Positions 1 through 6,345 of a stretch of 43,258 nt of DNA are shown here, in pieces. The stretch comes from DASYTH01 sp035762905 (GTDB lineage: Bacteria; Actinomycetota; Actinomycetes; Mycobacteriales; Pseudonocardiaceae): the NCBI RefSeq assembly GCF_035762905.1, contig NZ_DASUCC010000038.1, forward strand, positions 1 through 43,258. The letters run 5' to 3'. Within the stretch, counting starts at the first letter, position 1. Each line of letters begins with the position of its first letter. The translations under genes were made by a program, and so were the position numbers. The notes under the pieces are model-generated. The model searched no databases. It was not told the origin of the DNA and saw only the letters and a program-made list of their open reading frames with translations.

Positions 1-298
1 CCTCGACGCCAACACCGACGTCGTGGTCACCGACCACCACCGGATCGAGCTCGGCCCGATGCTGCGCGACGCCCTCGCCCTGCCGGTGCGCTGGGTCGGC
101 GTCATGGGCAACCCCCGCCACCCCGCGCCGCACGTCACCGCGCTCGGCGACCTCGGCGTCACCCCGGCCGACATCGACCGGGTACACCGCCCGATCGGCC
201 TCAACATCGGCTCCCGCACCCCACCCGAGATCGCCATCTCCACCCTCGCCGGCCTCCTCGCCGACCGCAACGGCCGCAAGGGCGGCTTCGAGTTCTAG
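1..298 (+). CDS. XdhC family protein, C-terminal part (5' end outside window)
   Basis: The reading frame is open from base 2 to the TAG at 296-298, so only about 98 C-terminal residues are visible. They match the C-terminal Rossmann domain of XdhC/CoxI proteins: a VTDHHRIE-like start, then VGVMGN and near the end IGLNIGSRTPPEIAISTLAGLLA, the usual 'GLdIGarTPeEIAvSi' signature (split here only by residue choice). XdhC proteins help insert or sulfurate the molybdenum cofactor of xanthine-dehydrogenase-type enzymes. No molybdenum hydroxylase gene is visible in this window, although a MocA-like nucleotidyltransferase lies at 20797. The family call is firm; the partner enzyme is unknown. Confidence 0.8.
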   Translation, partial: LDANTDVVVTDHHRIELGPMLRDALALPVRWVGVMGNPRHPAPHVTALGDLGVTPADIDRVHRPIGLNIGSRTPPEIAISTLAGLLADRNGRKGGFEF

Positions 299-345
299 GT
301 CACCTACCGCGCCGGTGGACAGCGGCTCGACCTGCGGGTACCTTG

Positions 346-361
346 CTAAGCGCTTGCTTAC
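346..361. promoter_or_regulatory. TetR-type operator CTAAGC-N4-GCTTA upstream of the first SDR operon
   Basis: Half-sites CTAAGC (346-351) and GCTTAC (356-361) flank a 4-bp spacer; 11 of 12 half-site positions are symmetric. The same architecture, perfect this time, lies before the second SDR gene (25806-25821). It sits about 30 bp before the predicted start of the SDR-MaoC-ACAD operon, which itself encodes a TetR regulator at 3993. Binding by that regulator is inferred. Confidence 0.6.
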
Positions 362-391
362 CTCATGTCGAATCGAGCTGTGGAGGAACTT

Positions 392-1147
392 GTGACCGTG
401 TCCCGTGTCGCGATCGTGACCGGCGCCGCGCGAGGCATCGGCGCCGCTGTCGCCAAGCGGCTGGCCAGCGACGGGTTCGCCGTCGCCGTGGTCGACCTGG
501 ACGAGTCGAGCTGCAAGGAGACCGTGGCCGCGATCGAGAACGCGGGGGGTCGGGCGATCGCGGTGGGAGCCGACGTCAGCGACGGCGACGCGGTGACCGG
601 GGCGGTGCAGCGGGTGGCCGACGAGCTCGGGCCGCCGACCGTGCTGATCAACAACGCCGGGATCACCCGGGACAACCTGCTGTTCAAGATGACCGACGGG
701 GACTGGGACGCGGTGATCGGGGTGCACCTGCGCGGGTCCTTCCTGATGAGCCGGGCGGTCCAGGCGCACCAGACCCAGCAGGGCTGGGGCCGGATCGTGA
801 ACCTGTCCAGCACCTCCGCGCTCGGCAACCGCGGCCAGGCCAACTACTCCACCGCGAAGGCCGGGTTGCAGGGCTTCACCAAGACGCTGGCCATCGAGCT
901 GGGCAAGTTCGGCGTCACGGTGAACGCCATCGCTCCCGGCTTCATCGAGACCGACATGACCGCGGCCACCGCGGAGCGGATCGGCGTGCCGTTCGAGGAC
1001 TTCAAGAAGGCGGCCGCCTCGCAGATCCCGGTCAACCGCACCGGAACGCCCGAGGACATCGCCGCTGTGGTGTCGTTCTTCGTGCGCGAGGAGGCCTCGT
1101 TCGTCTCCGGTCAGGTCATCTACGTGGCCGGCGGGCCCAAGGACTGA
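392..1147 (+). CDS. SDR-family 3-oxoacyl-ACP/acyl-CoA reductase (FabG-like)
   Basis: This is a 251-residue short-chain dehydrogenase/reductase with the Rossmann motif TGAARGIG near residues 10-17, an NNAG motif, and the catalytic set S139, Y152 and K156 (YSTAK). The GTG start at 392 is chosen because GGAGG at 382-386 lies 5 nt upstream; an in-frame ATG at 365 would overlap the promoter region and lacks such a site. It heads a tightly packed operon with a MaoC hydratase, two acyl-CoA dehydrogenases and a TetR regulator. A role as NAD(P)-dependent 3-hydroxyacyl/3-oxoacyl-CoA oxidoreductase in breakdown of an unusual acyl-CoA is therefore more likely than fatty-acid synthesis. The substrate is unknown. 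Confidence 0.85.
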   Translation: MTVSRVAIVTGAARGIGAAVAKRLASDGFAVAVVDLDESSCKETVAAIENAGGRAIAVGADVSDGDAVTGAVQRVADELGPPTVLINNAGITRDNLLFKMTDGDWDAVIGVHLRGSFLMSRAVQAHQTQQGWGRIVNLSSTSALGNRGQANYSTAKAGLQGFTKTLAIELGKFGVTVNAIAPGFIETDMTAATAERIGVPFEDFKKAAASQIPVNRTGTPEDIAAVVSFFVREEASFVSGQVIYVAGGPKD

Positions 1148-1157
1148 GGGAGGGACC

Positions 1158-1631
1158 ATGCGCGTCTTCGCCAACCTGGACGAGCTGGAGGCCGCCAGGG
1201 GCGAGCACCTCGGCTACAGCGACTGGCACACGGTCACCCAGGAGCAGGTGAACCAGTTCGCCGACGCCACCGGTGACCACCAGTGGATCCATGTGGACAC
1301 CGAGAAGTCGGCCACCGGCCCGTTCGGCGCCACGATCGCCCACGGCTACCTGACCCTGTCCCTGCTTCCGGTGCTCACCAAGGACGTCTACCGGGTGGAC
1401 GGCCTGACCATGGGCATCAACTACGGATCGAACAAGGTCCGGTTCCCGTCGATCGTGCCGGTCGGATCGCGGGTGCGCGCAGGCGTCGAGCTGGTCGACG
1501 TGCTGGATGCCAAGCAGGGCAAGCAGCTCATCGCGCGCGCCACGGTCGAGATCGAGGGCGGCGCCAAGCCTGCCTGCGTGGCCGAGACCGTCGTCCTGCT
1601 CATTCCCGCCGGGCCGAAAGAGGATTCATGA
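1158..1631 (+). CDS. MaoC-family (R)-specific enoyl-CoA hydratase
   Basis: The 157-residue hot-dog protein carries the hydratase-2 signature FADATGDHQWIH, with Asp40 and His45 as the expected catalytic pair (D-x4-H) and a following GPFGATIAHGYLTLSL segment typical of MaoC-like hydratases. The ATG at 1158 follows a strong GAGGGAGGG purine tract, 10 nt after the SDR stop. It would hydrate a trans-2-enoyl-CoA to the (R)-3-hydroxyacyl-CoA, fitting between the acyl-CoA dehydrogenases downstream and the SDR upstream. Its stop overlaps the next start (ATGA), indicating translational coupling. Confidence 0.85.
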   Translation: MRVFANLDELEAARGEHLGYSDWHTVTQEQVNQFADATGDHQWIHVDTEKSATGPFGATIAHGYLTLSLLPVLTKDVYRVDGLTMGINYGSNKVRFPSIVPVGSRVRAGVELVDVLDAKQGKQLIARATVEIEGGAKPACVAETVVLLIPAGPKEDS

Positions 1632-2827
1632 CGCAGACCCAACAACCGGTGCACGCCGAGGAGCTGCGCCGCCTGGTCGGTGAGTTGCTCGCCGCGCACG
1701 ACCCGGCCGGCACCGAGCCGCTGGAGTTCTTACGGGCCCGGTTCGACGCCGGGCTCGCCTGGGTGCACTTCCCGGTCGGGCTCGGCGGGCTCGGCATCCC
1801 GCGCGAGCTCCAGTCCGTTGTGGACAAGGAGCTGGCGGCGGCGAACGCCCCGGACAACGATCCACGCCGGATCGGCATCGGCCTCGGCATGGCCGCGCCG
1901 ACCATCCTGGCGTTCGGCAGCGACGAGGTGAAGCACCGCTTCCTTCGTCCATTGTGGACCGGCGAGGAGGTGTGGTGCCAGCTGTTCAGTGAGCCGGGCG
2001 CCGGCTCCGACCTCGCTTCGGCCGCCACCCGGGCGGTTCGGGACGGCGACGACTGGCTGGTCACCGGGCAGAAGGTCTGGACCTCTTCGGCACACCTGGC
2101 CGAGTGGGCGATCCTGCTCACCCGGTCCGACCCGGACGTGCCCAAACACCTCGGCATGACCTACTTCGTGGTCGACATGACCGCGCCCGGCGTCGAGGTC
2201 CGGCCGCTGCGGCAGATCACCGGCGAGGCCGAGTTCAACGAGGTGTTCCTGACCGACGTGCGGATCCCGGACGCGCACCGGCTCGGCGCGGTCGGCGAGG
2301 GCTGGCGGGTGGCCCAGACCACGCTGATGAACGAGCGGGTGGCGATCGGCGGCCGGCCGGTCCCGCGCGGGGCCGGCATGATCGGCTCGGTGGCCGGCAC
2401 CTGGCGGGACCACCCGGAGCTGCGCACCGCGGCCGGCCACGACCGGCTGCTCGAGCTGTGGGTGCAGGCGGAGGCGTTGCGGCTGGCCGGAATCCGGCTG
2501 CGTCAGCAGCTCGCCGCCGGCGCGCCCGGACCGGACGGCTCGGCCATGAAGCTCACCTTCGCCCGGCTCCAGCAGCAGCTGACCAGCCTGGAGGTGACCT
2601 TCCTCGGCGAGGCGGGGCTGCGCTACGACGACTGGACGCTGCGCCGCCCGGAGACCATCGACTTCTTCGGCCGCGAAGCCGGCTACCGCTACCTGCGCGC
2701 CAAGGGGAACTCGATCGAGGGCGGAACCTCGGAGATCCTGCGCAACATCATCTCCGAACGGGTGCTCGGGCTGCCGTCCGAGCCGCGGGTGGACAAGGAC
2801 GTGCCGTGGAAGGACCTGCCGCGATGA
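1628..2827 (+). CDS. Acyl-CoA dehydrogenase (FadE-like, catalytic-Glu-bearing member of a pair)
   Basis: A 399-residue acyl-CoA dehydrogenase. The mid-region SEPGAGSDLAS motif and the WTSSAH flavin/substrate segment are visible, and the C-terminus contains SIEGGTSEILRN, where the Glu of 'EGgT' is the usual catalytic base. The ATG at 1628 overlaps the MaoC stop by 4 nt. It is immediately followed by a second, different acyl-CoA dehydrogenase. Adjacent non-identical FadE pairs in actinobacteria often form alpha2beta2 heterotetramers acting on bulky acyl-CoAs such as sterol side chains or ring remnants; that quaternary structure is an inference here. Confidence 0.88.
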   Translation: MTQTQQPVHAEELRRLVGELLAAHDPAGTEPLEFLRARFDAGLAWVHFPVGLGGLGIPRELQSVVDKELAAANAPDNDPRRIGIGLGMAAPTILAFGSDEVKHRFLRPLWTGEEVWCQLFSEPGAGSDLASAATRAVRDGDDWLVTGQKVWTSSAHLAEWAILLTRSDPDVPKHLGMTYFVVDMTAPGVEVRPLRQITGEAEFNEVFLTDVRIPDAHRLGAVGEGWRVAQTTLMNERVAIGGRPVPRGAGMIGSVAGTWRDHPELRTAAGHDRLLELWVQAEALRLAGIRLRQQLAAGAPGPDGSAMKLTFARLQQQLTSLEVTFLGEAGLRYDDWTLRRPETIDFFGREAGYRYLRAKGNSIEGGTSEILRNIISERVLGLPSEPRVDKDVPWKDLPR

Positions 2828-3981
2828 CCGTCAATGCGCTCGAGTCCGGCCAGCGGACCTCGCCCAACCTGCTCTACACCGACATCGAGAACCACCTGCG
2901 GTCCAGCGTCGGCGACCTGCTCTCGGACCGCTGCCCGGCCACGGCGGTGCTGGCCCGGTGCGAGACCGACAAGCCCTACGACCTGGAGTTGTGGCGCACG
3001 CTGGCCGCCGACGTGGGGGCCGCCGCGCTGCTCATCCCGGAGGAGCAGGGCGGGCACGGCTCCACCGCGCGGGAGGCCGCGGTGGTGCTCGAGGAGTTGG
3101 GCCGGCACATCGCGCCGGTGCCGTTCCTCGGCAGCGCGGTGCTGGCCACCACGACGCTGCTCGGCGCCGGACCCGGCGCCGAGGTGGCCGGGCTGCTCGC
3201 CGCGCTGGCCGCGGGCGAGTCCACCGGCACGCTCGGTGTCCCGCTTTCCACCGCGCCCGGGTCGGCCTTCCCGGCCGGTGTCGAGGTCACCGGCGGGGGC
3301 CTGTCCGGCCGGCTGACCTCGGTGGCCGACGTGCTGGTGGCGGATCTGCTCGTGGTGCCGGTCATCGGTCCGGACGGGCCGGAGCTGCACGCGGTGCGCA
3401 CCGCGGACCCGGGCGTCACCGTCACCCCGGTGGTGTCCCTGGACCTGACCCGGCCGATCGGCGACGTGACCCTGTCCGGCGCCGGGTCCACCCGGCTGGC
3501 CGGTCCGGACCGCGCCGAGGCGGCGCTGCGCTCGGCGCTGCTGACCGGGGCCGGCCTGCTCGCCTCCGAGCAGCTCGGCATCGCCGAGTGGTGCCTGGCC
3601 AGCACGGTCGGCTACCTCAAGGAGCGCAAGCAGTTCGGCCGCGTGGTCGGCGGGTTCCAGGCGCTCAAGCACCGGATGGCCGACATCTGGGAGCAGCTCG
3701 TGCTGGCCAGGGCGGCCGCCAGGTACGCGGCGGACACGCTGGCCACGGGCGATCCGGACTTACGGGTCGCGGTGAGCGTGGCGCAGTCGCTGTGCGCCTC
3801 GGTCGCCGTGTACGCCGCCGAGGAGTGCATCCAGCTGCACGGCGGGATCGGCATGACCTGGGAGCACCCGGCACACCTGTATCTCAAGCGCGCCAAGGCG
3901 GACGAGATCGCACTGGGCACCCCGGCCCAACACCGCGCGCTGCTCGCCCCGCTGGTCGACCTGCCGGGCCCGGCGGTTTAA
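2824..3981 (+). CDS. Acyl-CoA dehydrogenase (second member of the pair)
   Basis: A 385-residue acyl-CoA dehydrogenase-fold protein starting at an ATGA overlap with the preceding gene. It has the FAD-contact region IQLHGGIGMTWEHPAHLYLKR near the C-terminus, but the position normally occupied by the catalytic 'YEGT' reads ALGTPAQHR, without the Glu. This is the pattern of the non-catalytic partner of heteromeric FadE pairs, or of enzymes with a relocated base. The middle third is poorly conserved and Ala/Gly/Val-rich. Function as a partner of the 1628 gene is inferred from adjacency and residue complementarity. Confidence 0.85.
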   Translation: MTVNALESGQRTSPNLLYTDIENHLRSSVGDLLSDRCPATAVLARCETDKPYDLELWRTLAADVGAAALLIPEEQGGHGSTAREAAVVLEELGRHIAPVPFLGSAVLATTTLLGAGPGAEVAGLLAALAAGESTGTLGVPLSTAPGSAFPAGVEVTGGGLSGRLTSVADVLVADLLVVPVIGPDGPELHAVRTADPGVTVTPVVSLDLTRPIGDVTLSGAGSTRLAGPDRAEAALRSALLTGAGLLASEQLGIAEWCLASTVGYLKERKQFGRVVGGFQALKHRMADIWEQLVLARAAARYAADTLATGDPDLRVAVSVAQSLCASVAVYAAEECIQLHGGIGMTWEHPAHLYLKRAKADEIALGTPAQHRALLAPLVDLPGPAV

Positions 3982-3992
3982 GTTCTCTCGCC

Positions 3993-4607
3993 ATGACCGA
4001 GCCCCTGCCGGAGGATCTGTGGCCGGACGTCAAACCGGATGCGGCACGCCGGTTGATGGCCGCGGCCATCGACTCGTTCGCCAGCCGCGGGTACCACGCG
4101 ACGACGACCAGGGACATCGCCAACGCGGCCGGGATGAGCCCGGCCGCGTTGTACGTGCACTTCCCGTCCAAGGCGGCGGTGCTCTCGGCGATCAGCCGCA
4201 GCGGGCATGAGCAGGCGCTGGAGATGGTCCGGGACGTGGTGGTCAACACCCCGGAACCGGTCGAGGCGATCCGGCTGGTCACCCAGAAGTTCGTGGCCTG
4301 GCACGCCAAGCGGCACCGGGTGGCCCGGGTCGTGCAGTACCAGCTGCAGGCGCTGCCGGAGGAGGACTACCGGGTGGTCGCCGACCTGCGCCGGCGCACC
4401 GAGCAGCTGGTCCGGGACGTGATCAGCGACGGGGTGCGGGCCGGGGTGTTCGCGGTGCCGGACGTGCGGACCGCGGCCCGGGCGGTGCTCTCGCTGGGCA
4501 TCGACGTGGCCCGCTGGTACACCGACGGCGGCAAGCCCGCTCCGGTGGCGCTCGGCCGGCAGTACGCCGACCTTGTAATGAGCATGCTGGGTGCCAAGAT
4601 TCGCTGA
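3993..4607 (+). CDS. TetR/AcrR-family transcriptional regulator (acyl-CoA operon type)
   Basis: A 204-residue protein with an N-terminal TetR helix-turn-helix around residues 20-65 (FASRGYHATTTRDIANAAG followed by PAALYVHFPSK) and a ligand-binding C-terminal domain. The start is 11 nt after the second acyl-CoA dehydrogenase, and its stop overlaps the ROK start by one base (TGATG). Being inside the operon, it would be autoregulated. The best operator candidates in the window are the two CTAAGC-N4-GCTTAG sites before the SDR genes at 392 and 25836; its inducer is presumably an acyl-CoA of the pathway. Family assignment is firm; targets are inferred. Confidence 0.88.
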   Translation: MTEPLPEDLWPDVKPDAARRLMAAAIDSFASRGYHATTTRDIANAAGMSPAALYVHFPSKAAVLSAISRSGHEQALEMVRDVVVNTPEPVEAIRLVTQKFVAWHAKRHRVARVVQYQLQALPEEDYRVVADLRRRTEQLVRDVISDGVRAGVFAVPDVRTAARAVLSLGIDVARWYTDGGKPAPVALGRQYADLVMSMLGAKIR

Positions 4608-5518
4608 TGGATCTGGTAGCGGCGATCGACCTCGGCGGCACCTCGATCAAGGCGGCGCTGGTGGACCCGGACCTGCACCCGGTGCACACCGTGCGGGTGC
4701 CGACCCGGCGCCGGGCCGGGGTGGTCGAGGTGGATCAGCTGGCCGAGCTGGTCGAGACGCTGTCCGGGCACGCGGCCACGCTCGGCGCGGCGGTGTCCGG
4801 GCTGGGCGTTGCGGTGCCCGGGATCGTCGACGGCGACCTCGGCGTGGTCCGGTTCACCGCCAACCTCGGCTGGCGCGACCTGCCGCTGCGCGAGGCGCTG
4901 GTGGCCCGTACCCGGTTACCCATGCGGATCGGGCATGACGTGCGCACCGGGGGGCTGGCCGAGTTCACCGTGGGCGCGGCGGTCGGCGTGCGCAACGCGA
5001 TGTTCATGACCCTGGGCACCGGGATCGCCGCGGCGTTCCTGGTGGACGGGCACGAGCTGACCGCGGGCGGGTTCGCCGGGGAGATCGGGCACGCGGTCAC
5101 CGACCCGGGTGGGGCGGTGTGCGGCTGCGGGGCGCGCGGCTGCCTGGAGACGCTGGCCTCGGCGGCGGCGATCGCCCGCCGGTACACCGAGCTGGCCGGC
5201 GAGCCGGTGTCCGGTGCCGAGGCGGTGGTGGCCCGGATGCTGGCCGGGGACGCGGTCGCCCGGCGGGTGTGGGACGACGCGATCGGCGCCCTGGCCACCG
5301 CCCTGACCATGGCCGTGGTGCTGCTCGCGCCCGAGGTGATCGTGATCGGCGGCGGGCTGGCCGAGGCGGGCGAGGTGCTGTTCGGGCCGCTGCGCGCGGA
5401 GCTGGCGGGCCGGCTGACCTTCCACCGCCGGCCCCGGATCGTGCCGGCGGCGCTCGGCGACAACGCCGGCTGCATCGGCTCCGGGCTGCTGGCCTGGCGG
5501 GCGGTGCGCGAGGCATGA
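4607..5518 (+). CDS. ROK-family sugar kinase / glucokinase-like protein
   Basis: A 303-residue ROK protein. It has the ATP-binding motif AIDLGGTSIKAAL at the N-terminus, a GHDV/TLGTGIAAAF phosphate and sugar region, and the ROK zinc motif CGCGARGCLE around residue 170, preceded by GEIGHAV. There is no N-terminal HTH, so it is a kinase rather than an NagC-type repressor. It is translationally coupled to the TetR gene upstream and to a class II aldolase downstream (ATGA), so it may phosphorylate a sugar or polyol that the aldolase then handles. The specific substrate cannot be read from the sequence. Confidence 0.85.
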   Translation: MDLVAAIDLGGTSIKAALVDPDLHPVHTVRVPTRRRAGVVEVDQLAELVETLSGHAATLGAAVSGLGVAVPGIVDGDLGVVRFTANLGWRDLPLREALVARTRLPMRIGHDVRTGGLAEFTVGAAVGVRNAMFMTLGTGIAAAFLVDGHELTAGGFAGEIGHAVTDPGGAVCGCGARGCLETLASAAAIARRYTELAGEPVSGAEAVVARMLAGDAVARRVWDDAIGALATALTMAVVLLAPEVIVIGGGLAEAGEVLFGPLRAELAGRLTFHRRPRIVPAALGDNAGCIGSGLLAWRAVREA

Positions 5519-6345
5519 TCGTGCCGATCGGCGAGATCCTGGCCGCGGCGGCCGCCGCGGGCGGTGCGGCCGGGGCGTTCAACGTCATCCAGCTCGAGCA
5601 CGCCGAGGCGCTGGTCGCCGGGGCGGAAGCGGCCGGGCGGCCGGTGATCCTGCAGATCAGCGAGAACACCGTGCGGTTCCACGGCGCGCTGGAGCCGCTG
5701 GCGCTGGCCACCCTGGCGGTGGCCCGGTCGTCCGCGGCGCCGGTGGCCGTGCACCTCGACCACGCCACCGGGGCGGACCTGGTGCACGCGGCGGTGGCAC
5801 TGGGCATCGGCTCGGTCATGTTCGACGGCTCGGCACTGTCCTATGCGGACAACGTGGCCGCGACCGCCGAGGTGGCCGGCTACTGCCGGTCCCGCGGCGT
5901 CGCCGTCGAGGCCGAGCTGGGCGAGGTCGGCGGCAAGGACGGCGTGCACCTCCCCGGCGCCCGCACCGACCCGGACGAGGCCCGCCGCTACGTCGCCGGC
6001 ACCGGCGTGGACTCCCTCGCGGTCGCGGTCGGCACCGCGCACGCGATGCGCACCAGGGCCGCCCACGTGGACCTCGACCTGATCGCCCGGCTGCGCGCCG
6101 CCGTGCCGGTTCCGCTGGTGCTGCACGGCTCCTCCGGCGTGCCCGAGGCCGACCTGGCCAAGGCCGTCGTCGCCGGGATCACCAAGGTCAACATCGCGAC
6201 CCACCTGAACGGCGCGTACACCGGCGCGGTCCGCGCCCGCCTGGCCGCCGACCCGGACCTGGTCGACCCCCGCCGCTACACCGGCCCCGGCCGCGACGCC
6301 ATGGCCGCCGAGGCGGCCCGGCTGCTCACGCTGCTCAGCGGTTGA
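5515..6345 (+). CDS. Class II (zinc) ketose-bisphosphate aldolase
   Basis: A 276-residue class II fructose/tagatose-bisphosphate aldolase-like enzyme. Visible family motifs are GAFNV near the N-terminus, the zinc motif VHLDHAT, the VEAELGEVGGKDG loop, HGSSG and the phosphate-binding VNIAT segment. It begins at an ATGA overlap with the ROK gene. Its short length and GatY/KbaY-like motifs suggest a non-glycolytic aldolase acting on the product of the coupled kinase. The 3' end overlaps the convergent fbiC stop by 11 bp (6335-6345). Confidence 0.85.
   Translation: MIVPIGEILAAAAAAGGAAGAFNVIQLEHAEALVAGAEAAGRPVILQISENTVRFHGALEPLALATLAVARSSAAPVAVHLDHATGADLVHAAVALGIGSVMFDGSALSYADNVAATAEVAGYCRSRGVAVEAELGEVGGKDGVHLPGARTDPDEARRYVAGTGVDSLAVAVGTAHAMRTRAAHVDLDLIARLRAAVPVPLVLHGSSGVPEADLAKAVVAGITKVNIATHLNGAYTGAVRARLAADPDLVDPRRYTGPGRDAMAAEAARLLTLLSG

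Noticed and set aside
365..391. ATG at 365 as start of the first SDR gene
   Set aside because: No Shine-Dalgarno precedes it, it lies 4 bp after the operator, and the GTG at 392 has GGAGG at ideal spacing and gives the normal family N-terminus.
4735..6204. Minus-strand open frame opposite the ROK and aldolase genes
   Set aside because: Antisense shadow; both plus-strand genes carry complete family motifs and coupled starts.
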